Shown here: piece after piece, positions 25,587 through 39,200 of the stretch | Position numbering within the stretch: the stretch's first letter is position 1 | How the letters are laid out: the number at the start of each line of letters is the position of its first letter | Assembly: GCA_034620365.1 (NCBI GenBank) | Contig: JAQGEQ010000037.1 | Coordinates: 1-64,000, forward strand | DNA: 64,000 nucleotides | From: Pegea sp. RAD2-039 | Taxonomy: Eukaryota > Chordata > Thaliacea > Salpida > Salpidae | Reading direction: 5' to 3' | Program-made: the position numbers and the translations under genes | Notes under the pieces: model-generated | What the model was told of the DNA's origin: nothing | Databases searched by the model: none | The model's input: the letters and a program-made list of their open reading frames with translations, nothing else

Positions 25587-26210
25587 ATTTATTTATTACA
25601 ATAAATGCGAAGGAGGATACCTGAAGAGAGTACCCCTCGCTAACACACACTCTCACAAGTAAAATCTATTTAGTCAAACATATAGAAAGTAAAAGTTGTA
25701 ATACATGGTATTGCGATAGCACTCTAATCATATAACGGTGAACAATTACAAATAATGTTAATAATATTAAAAAAGAGAAAAATACACAGTTTGTAAATGA
25801 CAATGTTGGCAATATTATAACGGTTCAACTTCTGCTTACACGAAGCGAGCGACTTCGACTTGACAATGTCTGATGGCAGCTGGTTCCATGTACTAATTGT
25901 GCAGTATGAGAAAAAATTTGCTCTGACCAATGTAACAGATGATAGAGACTTATTAAGATGTAAAGTGTGTCGTCTGGGCTTATATAACTTGAGGGTAGAA
26001 CTAATGGAAAAGAAATCATCAAACTGAATGTCAATAAAAATGTGGATAATTTTAAAAATAGGAATTAAGTCGTATTTAATCCGTCGAATTTCCAAAGTAT
26101 CTAAATTGAAGAAACTGAGACGATGCTTATAACTATCATATTTAATATTAACTTTCCTATCTACTAATCCCGTATATCTTGTGTTTTATTAATTTTTTTA
26201 TGTTTCAACC
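25587..26210 (-). mobile_element. LINE 3' fragment (CR1/L2-like), in U4
   Basis: The minus-strand frame 25724-26095 encodes the reverse-transcriptase C-terminal part beginning RRIKYDLIPIFKIIHIFIDI and ending TWNQLPSDIVKS plus a short tail. It occupies the same insertion site as in U1. The reading frame is better preserved here than in U1. Confidence 0.78.
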
Positions 26211-26876
26211 AGTAAGTTTGACTTAAGACTACAATTTTACTTTGATTGATTTGTTTTTTTATATAAAAAGCAAGTAACAATAATAAAATTATGTTTTTTG
26301 CAGACTCAAAAATTATTTTTTTTAAGAATTTTTCGGTTACTGAAGAGAACTTTAAATCATTATTCAAACTTAAGTTCACTTAGTCATTACTCTACAATAA
26401 CTCACAGTATTATTTTGTTAACTTTTATAAATTGAATAATAAAAACTAGGCTAACAATAGTTTTAAAACACTGGTAGTTTAATACGATTTTCTCTGTTTG
26501 TTCTACCTGACTTTATTTTATGTAAAGGTTTAATTGAAATATGCTGCAAGTTTCCATTCCATATTAGTATTTAATTAATTGAAGAAAAGTTTTTGAAGTT
26601 CTAGTTCAGTATAGTTTGTCCAAAATATTAGTTATTTTTAGTAGAGATGCCATATAGTTTTAATAAATCATAAGATAACAAAAGCTCTGTAATTTCTTAA
26701 TAGTCTCGTAAAGTTGATTTCACGATTTAGTAGGTTTAGCTATTTTATTTTATGATATGTTCGTTTGGGGATGCAATCGAAATGACATTGTACTAAATTG
26801 AAGTCAAATTGTTAATCATATTTTCAATCATATTTAAGTTACTTATCTGAAAGCTAATAATTGAAAAAATTGTCCT

Positions 26877-27075
26877 GCTTGGTGGCGAGGCGGTTACTAC
26901 ACCTAGCTACAAGGTACATCTAGCTTGGAAGTACCGGGTTCGACCCCAGGTAGAGACATATAAAACTCCTGAGAAATAAAAACCATAAAAAAACCACTGA
27001 GAATGTGTGTTAGTGAGATGTGCTCTCTTTAGGCACCCTCCTTCGCATTTATATATATAAAAATAAAAAAAAAAA
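26877..27075 (+). mobile_element. tRNA-derived SINE, in U4
   Basis: It is nearly identical to the U1 SINE: box A-like tggcgaggcgg, box B-like gggttcgacccc, and the LINE-type tail with ggcaccctccttc followed by an A-rich end. It sits at the same position as in U1, so the insertion was copied with the unit rather than inserted twice. Confidence 0.8.
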
Positions 27076-27547
27076 TTAAGAGAAGAAATAATTAAAGAAA
27101 AAAGAAACAGATTAATTAAGAAGTCACGCAGAGAACAGACAAAATTTCTTATATAGATTATATCTGTCTTTATTATTTACATCGAAATAAATTGTAAACT
27201 GTTCACTACACCAATAAACCAAACATACATAAATATTTAAAATGAAGAAAAGCAAAATGAAGATTGATGCAAATGGAAATCTGGTTCTTGAATTAACTGT
27301 TTGTAATCAAATTCAAACAATTAATCCAACATCCAGATCAACCAATGCTCAATTATAATGATTAATTAAATACAAAAAATAAAAAATTGAATATATTATG
27401 TGAAATATCAAACAAATTAACATACAGATAGGAGCAAAATTTCATTAAGATGTATTATCCACTAACAAATCATTATGTAATCACGTGCCAAAAATCAGAA
27501 TTCCTAACATTTCCTAAATCAATATAGGACAAAAAGTACGACATAAA

Positions 27548-28320
27548 TATAAGGTAGTCACACCAGCACCGCTATAAAGCAAGTGGCGATCCGACGGTCC
27601 TACCTGTTTAAAGCAGTTTCATATACTTTTTAAGTGGTTCTTCAATGTGCTTTTAAACTTTCCCACACGGTATCTGCTTCCTATCGGTATCGATTCAGTC
27701 TGTATCCTTAGAACGAGTTTGACAGCCGCCTTGGCCTGCATTTCCAAACAACCCAACTCCGGAAAGACGCCCGAGTACACAAACAGCTGCCACCGCCAAG
27801 GACCTAACACTTGTTAGAGAATAGGTTATGGGGTCGTACTTACAAATATAATAACCTGGTGAACCAATGGTGGTCACAATTGCACGTCACTCGCCTACTC
27901 CTGGTTCAGTTTATCACGTTGGATAAATACTAATGACCGTCTTGGCTACAGGCTTTGATGACAAAAGTGTCTCTTAATTTAAAGAAGCAGGAAAGAAGTC
28001 ATACTAGCTGATAAATAGGACATAAGGAGTCGTGGAGGTAATAACCTGTGCAGTAGAACACAAGGTTGACTGTTGAAAAAAGCTCCAGTTAGCGTTAAAA
28101 TGGCCAGGTAGTTAAGAAGTATTTACATTAGTTTGATGAATATGTCCATCTCCTATCTTCATCAAGACATCTAGAAATAAACTTCAATATTATTACACGG
28201 AAGAAAAAATTGGAAAGAGGTTCAGGTGACTGTATTTTTGATTAGAGGTTAAAGATTACTAGATAGTGGATAATAAAGTCGCTTTCTTTTGGTATATTAT
28301 CAATTTACTTATGATATTCT
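27548..28320. repeat. GC-richer inserted module, copy in U4
   Basis: Same module as at 3637-4405 and about 10580-11345. Small minus-strand frames here (27619-27810, 27695-27877) differ from the U1 frame by stops and shifts, which argues against coding. Confidence 0.6.
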
Positions 28321-30401
28321 GAGAAAAACTATAATTATACATCAATATGAAAAATTTAACAAACTTACACATAAAAACTAAATGCAAATTTACATTTTGA
28401 GAAGAGCTAAGAATTGGTTTAGTTTTATTTTTCACAATTCATTTCTTCAAATATTGTTTAAATGTATTTAAAACAAAATATCGATTGCAACGAAAAATTG
28501 AATTTTTGATTAGCCATAAGTAGCAAAACGCCTCCAACCTTTATAATGGAAGAAGCCTTTAACCAAGCAGTGACACTTCAGGTTGGACGACGGATTATTA
28601 AATACTTGAAGGCTGGCAACCAGATATAATGCTTGTATTCATGAGAATAACTGTAAAAAGTGTTTGCTTAATCGATTGCATTTCTTTTAGATGTAATTTT
28701 AATCACAATTAAAGAAAAACTAGTAGCCATGATAATAAACAAAAAGTTCTCTAAGCTGAAAGTTATTAAAAATTATGTTGACAATCTTGTAACATTTTAA
28801 ATCTTTAATAATTTTTCCAATGACGCCAAGCATTAGATTAAATGTTGCCATTAATTTCTTCACTATAATTACTTAATTGCAAATATTAATTTATCCTAGT
28901 CTTCTAGATTCAATCAAATTTCTTAAAATGGTCTCCAGATTTGTTTTATAAATAAATCACCAAATAAGATATAAATAACAACCTACAACAAAACACTTCA
29001 ACCTACTTCTAGCAATGAACAAAAAACAATCCAAAGATGATTTTCAATGATGGCTGTAATCAGTTCTTATTTTCAGTAGTACATGTAATTTTATATGTAG
29101 AAGTAGTGTTAAATCTGTGACAAGAATTAATAAATTAATTTCAAGAATCAGTTAAACACTACAATGATACTATGCTGAATACTAAAAGTCTACAAAGTTA
29201 ATATGAAATAATTTTCTTTAGTTTTAAATCTAACTTAATTACTTGTCGAATTTTGTTTCTAAATGGAAAATCATGTGTTCTAAGTTATATGATAATGGGA
29301 ATTACTATAAACGTTTTAATTATAATAATTTCGTGAGATTTCATTTTAATCAATTCTACAAATTATTGATGTAAAACTTAATAAATAAACAGTTTACACT
29401 TTCCACAAAGATCACAAGTGGAGATGCCAGATGCCATTCAGTAGCTCCTCATCAGCACATTATTAAATCCAAGAACTAAGGGTAGCTTTTTCATCTTCTT
29501 TTTTCCAAATCTTACAACCATCTGTAGAATCTGCTATTATCTTTAGTTGAAAAATTATATTTATTACTGAGATTCATAGATATCTAAAACAAAAAAATTT
29601 TTAAATGTTAGCTGTTAAATCTTTATTCTAATTTCATAAACAAAATAAATATAAAAATTTAAATTTTTTCTCAGCGATTAACATCAGTAAAAGTATTATT
29701 TATTAATTTAGCTGAATTTGAAAAAACAACACTAATCTATTTAACTTAAAAATCCCCCCGAGAAAAATTAATTTATATTTCTGTTTTTATAATTGAGCTT
29801 TTTGTTAAAAAATAATCAGTGAAATTATTCAAGGAACACCAAAATTGAGACTAATTGCTTGCTCAATTCTGTGTATAGTTAGTGTTTCAAGGTTCTTCAA
29901 AAATATAATACTTGATTGTTTGATTAAAAATAAAACCACCAAGCATGAAAAAATTGATTAAATAAATAAACACACAAGAAACAGAACAAATTTAAAGTAT
30001 TAATAATATATTTAAGTTTATATCAAAAGCTTTATATAAATACTAAGTATATTTATATATAGATATAAATCAGAAGTATTAAGCAAGTGAGTTTTTTTAT
30101 AAAAGTATATTTCAGAAATATATTTAAGTTAAAAATCAGACATTCAAAAATACTTACCAACAAAAGTGATTTATCATACATAAGTTTAAAATATAAGACA
30201 AAAGAGACGAATTTTATTGTTTGATAGAAATGAACTGTTTGAAGAATCATTAACACGGCCATACTAACATCTTCTTAAAAATTCAAATGAATTATCTAGA
30301 TTTACACAAGCAGTAAACCAGGTAAACATAGACTTAACTATATATACAAAGAGATCTATATTGTATATATGTAGGATAATGTAATAATTCAATATACACT
30401 T

Positions 30402-32860
30402 TTTAAAAACTACTTATAGTGAACAGTTTTCTTTATAACTTTATTTACTAAAACATTAAAACTAAGGAAAAATTGAAGCGTAATCAAATTGTTCTGTTGC
30501 ATTTTATTACTACATTAACATTTAATCTTTTTAGAAAAAATCAGTACTTAGAAAAATAAAAAAGAAACATTTACAAATTCTATTTCATGTGGCAGTTTTA
30601 AATTTTTCTCTAACAAAAAAATTGTTTTTAAAATAATTAAAAAAATTATAATTTGTTTTTAGTAAAATTAAATGAGCTTTAAACGTAAATAAATTATCAC
30701 AGTTATTCAAAACTATTAATTGCTAATAAAAAATAATGTTAACTTTCTTAAATAAAACCTTTGCAGTAAATAATATATGTATTGTAATAACAAATACAAG
30801 ACTAATTTCACCTTAAGAACTGAAATTTCTGCTAAACAAATATTGTTAGTGATATATATGACGAACTTATTTGTTTATAACAAATGTTCGCTATTCAGGA
30901 AAAACAGTTTTTCCAAATTTAATATTAATTTGTATTTACTTTTCTGGTATTATTTAACATTATAGAATTGGTTACAATTGTAAGAACATTAAATTTTAGC
31001 AGAATATAAATAGGATATAATATAATAATTACATATGCTCAATATGACAAACTGAATAATACCTAGCAAGCTTAATTTCGAACTCAGTTTAATGCTGAAT
31101 TAAAGGGTATCACTTAGAATAATTATTTACCTAATAAGGAATTTATTTTTTTACTAACGTGAAATGATGGATTTGTTAATGCTACATTAAAACTTTCAAA
31201 TGTAGAGCAGAAATGTTTCTGAAGTAAAATAGTATTTGAATATAAGTTTAATTCACCAAACAGACTTAGCTTTTAAAATTGTTGATGATTTAGTTTCTAC
31301 AGTAATTAAACTTTTGATCCAGTATATTTATTTGATCCTAATTTCTAGAAAAGCAACTTGATATTCATGGCTCACCCGGATGTATATTAAATTATATATA
31401 TATGCAAAACGTAATGATACCATACCACTCGATAAATTAGCTAATTTATTTTTACCACTGCCTCAAATTTGGTAACAATTACTGCATAGATGATATAAGA
31501 TTGACTTTTGCGTGACATTACAAACAGCTTTGATTGAATTTCGGTCTTAAATGTTTTCGAAAAAACTAAACAAAATCACAAGATTTATTTTAATATGACT
31601 CCTAATAGTTTTTATATTAAAACCACCTGGAAAAATTGTAAAATGTTGATTCACTTTTCTTGTAAGTAATTTTAGTTAACTTAATGATTATTGACTTAGT
31701 CAACCGATTTTTAATTTTCTAATTTCTTATGCGTTGTATTTAATAAAACTAGTATTTTAAACTAATAAAAATCTTTGTAAGGTTAATGTTGAGGATTAAA
31801 CTTAATACAAAAGATAATCTTTAATAATCTAAATTTATTTACTATTTGATTTCTTAAGATGTAGGAAATACCTTAAGCGATAAGATGAAGTGAAGTATTC
31901 TTTTGGATTAATTTAAAAGTTTGGCAACTACATGTACAGTATATCAATAATTCAGTTTTTGTTTCATCTGTTTATAATGCACTAAGAAAGTTAAAAATAT
32001 TAGAGTAGTAAATAGGAGCTAGTAGGAGAAAATCTGTTTTGCTAATTTCACCAAACTTGTTTTTTAATTTTGTTAATTTTTTAGCCAGTATATTTTGACT
32101 AATAGCTGCACTTATTTTGTTTAATTGGATTTTTTAAGAAAGCATAGAACAATAAAAGAATAATGCTTTTTTTTCAAACTCAAAGAACTCTTTTTTTAAG
32201 AAGTTTTCGATTACTGAAAAGATATTTCAATAATTTTTCACAGATAACGTTCACTTAGTCATTACCTTACAGTAACTCTTAGTAATTTTTCTGAAGCTTT
32301 ATAAATTAAATAATTAAAATTAAACATAAAACAGTTTGGAAACACTGGTAATTTCTTACGTTTTTCACTGTTTGTTCTACCTGGCTTTACTTTTTGTACA
32401 GGTTTAATTGAAATATGCTGGAAGTTTCTATTTCATACTAGCATGTACTTAATTGAAGAAATGTTTTTGAAGTTCTAGTTCAGTATAGTTTGTCGAAAAT
32501 ATTAGTTATCTTTAGTAGAGATGTCATATAGTGCTGAGACATCATCAGATATGAAAAGCTCTGTAATTTGTTATTAGTCTCGTAGAGTTCATTTGACGGT
32601 TTAGTAGGTTCAGGTATTTTATTTTATGATATATATGTTTGGGATCCAGTTGTATTAACATTTTATTGATTTAAATGTCAAATTGTTAATGGTAATTTCA
32701 ATAATCATTAGTTTACTTATCTGAAGGCATTTTGTTAAAAATTTGTAACTTTTATCACTTACAATAGTTAGGTGAATCTTTTATAAAAATATTTTTTGTT
32801 GCGACAAATTCATAATTATTTTTATTCCTTTTTCTATTAATTTTCCTAAAACATCTTTAT
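30402..32860. repeat. 6.5-kb repeat unit, copy U5 (3' truncated, older)
   Basis: A diverged copy of unit positions 1 to about 2900 follows directly on U4. Its LINE site is empty: the flanks meet near 32060-32100. It resembles U3 more than U1, U2 or U4, and homology fades near 32860. Confidence 0.75.
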
Positions 32861-33997
32861 TGGCCATACAACTGCTAGTTTTGTAATATGATAGAAATTT
32901 GGAATAAGTTGGCTCGCCATAAGTAAATAGTGAACTTCATTAACGTTTATTTAGGTTTTAGGCGTAGTCTAAAATGAAATGTTAAAAAAATCTTATTTCC
33001 TCATATTGAGTGGGAATGCCAAATAAGGTTAAAAATATCTACTTGATTCTTTTTTAGAATATTTTTTCATTATTTCGTTGATAAAGTTAAATATTTGAAA
33101 TATAAACACTCTATAATTAGATTAAACTTATTTCTAAATTTAACAAAAAGTTTATTTAAGGAATAACATTTGCTTTTTATGGAGTAAGAATCAATAGTTC
33201 TTAATAAATATTTAAAATATATGGAACGAGTGCGAAAACGCCCTTTTCTTAAATCAATTTTTTTATCTTATGCTATTCTAATTTTCAGAAGCTGTTTGAT
33301 ACTAATTTTTTTATCATATCGTTTTTAAATAATTGAAGAAATAACCAATTTACCTACGAAATGACTTGTAAGCAATATTCTTTTAGAAACAGCATAAGCT
33401 TAATTTGTAAATATTTATTTTAGATGAGATATCAACAAACTTTTGAGAAAGGATTTTTAGGGACTTATGAAACTAAAAGTCAAAAGTGTGATAAATGTCT
33501 ACTTGCTTTACAAAAAGTTGTAAAAAAAGCAAATTTACCTAAAAATTAGAAGAAGTTATAGGATTCAATATTTTTCTAATTTTCCTAAGGATTTCTTTTT
33601 GCTGCAAAAAATTTCAAAAAATCTTTATAAGTTTCCTAATTTTTTTGATGCTAAATTTTCCGACAAACAACTAAGCCTATTTGTTTTTATAATTTTTTTT
33701 ACAAATAAACATCTTAAGAATTACTAGACCTTTGTTTAAAATTTATAAAAGAATTATTTTCTACGACAAAATATGAGTGTGATATTAGTTTGCTTATAAG
33801 GATAAGAATTTCTGCTAAATGCAAATTAAATAGAAAGGAATTATTCTCAAGTTGATTTTTTTCTACTAATAGAATTCTTTTTGAATTTTTTTGAAATAAT
33901 AATTAATATTTCATCTAATTTATAGATCGTTGGTTGTTAAATAAGACATTCAACTAGTTTTACTAAGTAGTACTCTGTTTTATATGCATAATTAAAA
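32861..33997. other. AT-rich intergenic stretch
   Basis: No clear gene is seen apart from the 41-codon frame at 33424-33549. The 3' end should contain the promoter of the gene starting at 33998. Confidence 0.4.
33424..33549 (+). other. Exon-like 41-codon frame, unknown
   Basis: The frame starts MRYQQTFEKGFLGTYETKSQ directly after an acceptor-like ttattttag and ends in TAG. Its composition looks more protein-like than the surroundings, with a Cys-x2-Cys pair (CDKC). No partner exon was found. It could be a single small exon of an unannotated gene or chance. Confidence 0.2.
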
Positions 33998-36106
33998 ATG
34001 GAGAATCAATGTAAAGAAGATATGCCACAGGAAAATGCTACAGCAGCTAAACAGGTATAAAATATTCAAAGATATTTTATTTAGACCTTACAAAATACTT
34101 TGTTGTAAAACTATATCTTTTTATGCAAACGTAATATTAATTAAACTTGTAAAAAGGCAAATTCTACGCTCAACAAGTTTTTTAAAATAACTTTTTATAA
34201 TCAGAAGACTTCTAAGGGAGAAAATAAAAAGAATGTGGATTGTAATGCTGATCAGCAAACATCTTCCACAAAGCAATTTAGCAGAAGATTGCAAAATGGT
34301 AAAAGCCTATAAAAAAAGAACACGTGATAAATCTTTTTTTTCTCCATTTCTAACAAGATATTTTTTCAGTGAGTTCTAATGAAATGAATGAAAAAATATC
34401 TGCGTCATTAACTGGTCCGAATAGTTCCAAAACTATTCGTTTAACAGTTTCTCGCGAAGATATAAGAAATAAGAAAGACTCAGCTAAGCCTCATCAGCAT
34501 TCAGAAAACCTATCAGATCCTTTCAATGAACATTATTTGCTAATATTTAGCATAAATAAGATATTGAGGAACTCTTGCAAAGATCTATGCGAAAACGAAA
34601 ATAATTTGTTACATCATATCAATGTGTTTAGCATAACATTTAGTTTAGATCTAAGAACAGAAATGAGATCTTACTTCTTAGACTATTTGAAGCTCTTAAA
34701 GAAGAAAAAGGTTGATAAAACAACCATGGGCCGAAACGAACTTATACTTAGTGCGTCTCTTTTAAAAGATTTTTGTTGTTTAAAAAGTGAAAATATGAAA
34801 ATAATGGCTAATCGTTTAAAAAGACAGGTTTCAATCGAGAGTTTTGCAATTTTTGCAGATCTTATAAAGGTTCTTACGCGGGTCAACATCTTAGACCATA
34901 TCAGTTTTCCAACGGAATCTACATATCAGTTATCTGAGATACCAAAAACACCATTTATTTTGAGTTACTCCGAGCATATTTTGAGTGACCATGTCATAAA
35001 ATTTGACAAAAAATCCTTAACTGATGTAGAGTTCTCTAACAGCATATTAAGCACAAAGAATAGAAAACGTCGACCAAGAAAAAAAAAGTCTTTGTCTAAT
35101 GAAGCTACAAACCAAAATACGTCGCTTGAGTCTCCACAGCAACAAAAAACTATTGAAAGCCCTCAAGAGTTTTATAGTTTTGAGGAAATTCTCGCACACC
35201 TGATAGTTGATGAATCCAGAAGAGTAGAAATTGCACCAAAGTCTGGGCGACATTTTCTCGAAGCCAAAATGGAGAAGACATCACGTATTTAATTTAATTA
35301 CAATTTTATTTGTTTTATTTTTTAACAACTTTGAAACTATATTTAGCAATTTCAAAATTAACTTTATTTATTCGAAATATTTGATAAGGCATATAATTTC
35401 TTTTGAATAAGATCAGCAATTCTACAAACAAAGTTTGTGAGTTCAAACAAAATAAAAGTTTGTAACACTTTTGCAGACTTGGTTCAATATACAAAAGCGT
35501 TGAAAAAAGAACAGTTACAAACATCACGTTCAATTGCTTCTGCTGATGTGCTTCAATCTGCCAAGAACATTTTGTCTTCTAACGAAATTCAGTTAGTAAG
35601 CAAACGAATTACGACAAGGCTTTTATCCACACCATGCATAATACAAAAAAAAGGTTACCAGTTTTCAGTAACAATAGTTTTCAGTAGTAATCAAAATTTA
35701 CAAATGTTTTACAGATTATTTATCCAATATATCGCCAGTTACTTGCGATCAAAATGATAATGTCAAAAAGTTACAACAAAGTCAACAGCTAAAAATTGAA
35801 GAGATAAACGAAAATTGCCATAATACTGTGCTGCAACAACAAGAGATTATGTTGATACTTTCTGAACACATTTTTAAACTGAAAGAAAAACAAACAAACC
35901 TGTCGATTGATACTAATCTGCTGGAACAACAGTCACATATGATGATGAAGCTAACAGAAATGTTGGAAACTGTCTGTATATCCTTAGAGGAACAATTTGA
36001 TGGGAAACGTGAGAATTTAGAAATGAAAGCACCTCCACCGTACCATCTTTTTGAAAAGAATGCTGGAAAGTTTTTGAATCAAAAACTACCAAATACGCAA
36101 AAGTAA
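33998..36106 (+). CDS. Orphan nuclear-type protein with coiled-coil C-terminus
   Basis: Five exons are modelled: 33998-34054, 34205-34298, 34370-35284, 35417-35653 and 35715-36106. The total is 1695 nt (564 aa). Four of the exons show good GT-AG borders; the donor at 35285 (gtattt) is weaker, and without it the protein would stop at 35292. I do not recognise the family. Residues 1-100 are polar and probably disordered. About 100-230 is a compact, mainly helical region with aromatic and Leu positions (FSINKILRNSCKDLCENENN). A strong nuclear-localisation-like cluster RKRRPRKKK lies at 282-290. The last exon encodes a Gln/Leu/Glu-rich segment likely to form a coiled coil (LQQQEIMLILSEHIFKLKEK) and ends in a PPPY-containing tail. 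A nuclear, self-associating protein is inferred only from these features. A further in-phase exon may lie downstream (36184-36278). Confidence 0.65.
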
Positions 36107-36183
36107 CAAAATGATGACAAAAGTAAGTTGCTAAGAACTTCAAAAATTTTTTTCATCTATACTAATCTAGATTTCTTACTAAG

Positions 36184-36278
36184 ATTACAAAGATTTGCCA
36201 GATTCAGAGAATTGGGAACTCCAGATAAAAGTTGATGAAGCTAATGTCACCGTACAAATGAGTATCAAGAACTTTTGA
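36184..36278 (+). other. Probable alternative last exon of the 33998 gene
   Basis: After an acceptor tttcttactaag, a 30-codon coding-like frame runs from YKDLPDSENWELQIKVDEAN to a TGA at 36276-36278. It is in phase with the preceding exon by two routes: a donor at 36123 (gtaagt), which would require passing the TAA at 36104-36106, or an internal donor at about 36010 (gtgaga), which skips that stop. The second route gives a legal isoform. Confidence 0.45.
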
Positions 36279-39200
36279 TAAGTAGTAATCCAGAATTTTG
36301 TTTTATTAAAAGAGTTACCATTATTCAGAGTTTTGTTGCAAGTAAAACAAAGGATTTTACTTTTACTTCTTCAAAAAAACTTTCCATCATTATAAAAAGA
36401 CCTTTTTTCACCGTAAAGCGTTTGTATTGTTATGTTTTTTATTAATCGTTTTGTAATTGTTTGCATTTATCATTATTCAAGATTTCATTTTACAATAATC
36501 CTTACGAGAATTTAATCAAGTTTATGATTAGATTATTTTAAGCTATTGATCTCATTAATAAGTAGCAAAAAATGTCTACAAAAAGCACTATATTATAATC
36601 AAACTAAAAAGTTTTACTAAAAAACTTTAGAGATGTAACTGTATACGTTGTTTAGTGACACAAAAGGACTGTTTTGCTAGTTATTTAGTGAAAAAACTGT
36701 TTGAGCTTTATCTTCATTTTCTCCTTTCTTCATTTTCAATTCAATTTTTATTCAGAAAAATATTTTGTTCAAATTGTTTAATCGTGTTTGATGATGTGAT
36801 GATCTTCTTCTTTGTACTTTTAAGATTCTCTAATTGTTTCCATTACATATAATCAGTGAAATATTAGCTGTATAATCAATAAAATTACTTTACTTACAAA
36901 TCATGTTTATTATAGTGCTACGGCATATTAATAGAAGATATACAGTTAAATTTTGCAATAAATTGTATCAAATATTCAAAAAAACTAGTTGAATCATTTT
37001 ATTAAATAGGGCAAGATCAAAATTCTACAAGTTTAACAGCTCTTGAAATATGGTGAACTAGATAGAGTTACAGTAGATGAGTCAAAATTTTTTTAGAGTC
37101 ATAATCGTGTGCAGAGGCTCATACGTCATCCAGTCCACCAATTTGTTTATGTATTTGAGACACACGCAATACAACTTTGTGCGAAGTCGAAAATAAATTA
37201 TGAAAACGATCAATGTTTGGTTGAAACAAACTAAAATACATTAATATGAGTAAAAAAGCAAGCCATGCAGATGTGATCTGATAAAAATAGATTCTGTTAT
37301 AATAGAGAAAATAAAATATTACTTTTTTCGAAAAAGTCTGGAAATAAAGATATTTGTTTTCTACCAAAATATAGTTTCTTTTGATTGTTTATGATAGTCT
37401 GAAAGATTTGTAAATCGGTATCACAAACCTAATGAGCTCGTGAAGAAAATAAATAAAGAAAATTAATAAAAATACAATTATTAACCGTTAGATTTAATAA
37501 GTAGTTCAATCTTAAATGATTAAAAACATATGAAAATTTTCATCCTTTAAAATAGTCATTAAAAAATAAATGTTTAATAAATTTGACTATTAGTAAGAAG
37601 TCAGAGACAAAATGACAATTTCTTAGTAAATCTTCTAAATCAGAAATCTTTAAAGTGAATCTATAATGATTCATCTTCCTAATCTGAAAAATTTTCCAAA
37701 AAGCTCTTAAATTATATAAGAACAACAAATGATCAAAATACCAACATCTACATCATTGAGAAGCATCACTGATACTTTTTAAACTTTCATATTTTTAAAA
37801 TACTTGCAGATTTTCCAGGCTAAATTCTTACCTTATTGGTCAAATATTGTCTGGAAATGTTGTTGATTCTTTTTCAATTAAAGATAAAATTCGAAAAATG
37901 AAAACGATAAACGATAAACGTATCCTAGATTAAAGAGCAAAAGGATACATATTAGTTCACAAAAGTAATGGTAGAGCTATAACTTTATTATTGGTGACTG
38001 ATTTCAAATTTTCTAATTTCAAAAAGAACAAAAAAGATGCTTTTTTGTAGCATTTTACTTAAACGCGAATGAACAAGTACCAACATCTGTACAAGACTGA
38101 AGTATGTATAATTTCATGAATGATCATTGAGTTATGGTCCTGATTGTGAAAATTTAAGATTCGGTATAATAAACTAGCAAAACAAACATAAATACAATTG
38201 TTGATGTTTACTACCTTGTTGAACAGTAATATAAAGTTTTCTTAAAAGTTTCTCACATTGAAATTTGAGTGTATACATTAGATTATCCGTTGAAAGAGAT
38301 TAAATATCATGAAAAGGTATGAAAATGTCATTAAATGTTATTTTATGTATGTAAACAACGCTTAATCATTATCATTACAGAAATTACAGACATATGCTTT
38401 TGAAATTCCTATCCAAATAACAAATATATTCATGAAGAAAACAAGGACAAATAAGTCTTCAAAATCATTGATTGGTTGCGTTAAGATAAAAAGTATAATT
38501 TAAGAAACTAATTAGTATGTCAGATAAACTACAAAATGATTTGCTCAAAGTAAACCAACTATAGAAAAGGATCCCAAAAGTCCTTGAAAAATCCAAATTC
38601 ATATCCTGCATTGACATGAAATGAATCTCTGTTAATATTGATCAGGATTTATAAGAATTTTCGTTGCAGAAGCTGGTGAGACAACATTAAGGAAATTATT
38701 AATTTCTTTTTTGAAAATATTTAAAGATAAGCTGAAAGATTACTCGCTACTAAATCCTTGAAATTTGACCATGAGGTTAACATGATTACTTTATATTTAC
38801 AATCTCTCAGATGTACATTCAAAGTCAAAGTATTTTTGAAATACTAAAACATTAGAGTCTCAAGGAATTAGTGAAATTAATTTTATTATGATTTTTAAAA
38901 TTAGATTTGTTTTTTATTTAAGTTTTTAGACGAACTTGATTAGGCAAGCTATGAAAATGTTTGATTATATAGTTATTCTTCTTGTATAAATGATTCAACA
39001 ACAAGCAAAACATAAAGTGTTTTCTAAAATAAGATTATTTTCAAAAGTAATCAAACTTTTTTTTTCACAGCTTTTCGTTTTATAATTCTCTATAAACTAG
39101 TTTGACTAATTCAACCAAATGTTATACTAAAAAAATGTTTTGTAACTTTTAAAAAGCTTAAACCTACAATTAAAATTACTGTCAAAAGTTTCCATTTGAC

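Larger units (their letters stand above)
23916..30401. repeat. 6.5-kb repeat unit, copy U4 (complete)
   Basis: This is a full-length copy of 6486 bases. It carries the minus-strand LINE, the SINE and the GC-richer module in the same places as U1. The first 4.7 kb is very close to U1 and U2. The last 1.8 kb (from about 28620) is distinctly more diverged than the U1 and U3 ends. This mosaic pattern points to unequal exchange or gene conversion between units. Confidence 0.88.

Noticed and set aside
34683..35253. Minus-strand frames opposite the large exon of the 33998 gene
   Set aside because: They are shadows of the plus-strand coding exon with hydrophobic, AT-driven composition.
37119..37728. 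Two minus-strand frames in the 36-40 kb gap
   Set aside because: They are rich in Phe/Leu/Ile/Tyr as expected from AT-rich noise; no supporting signals.
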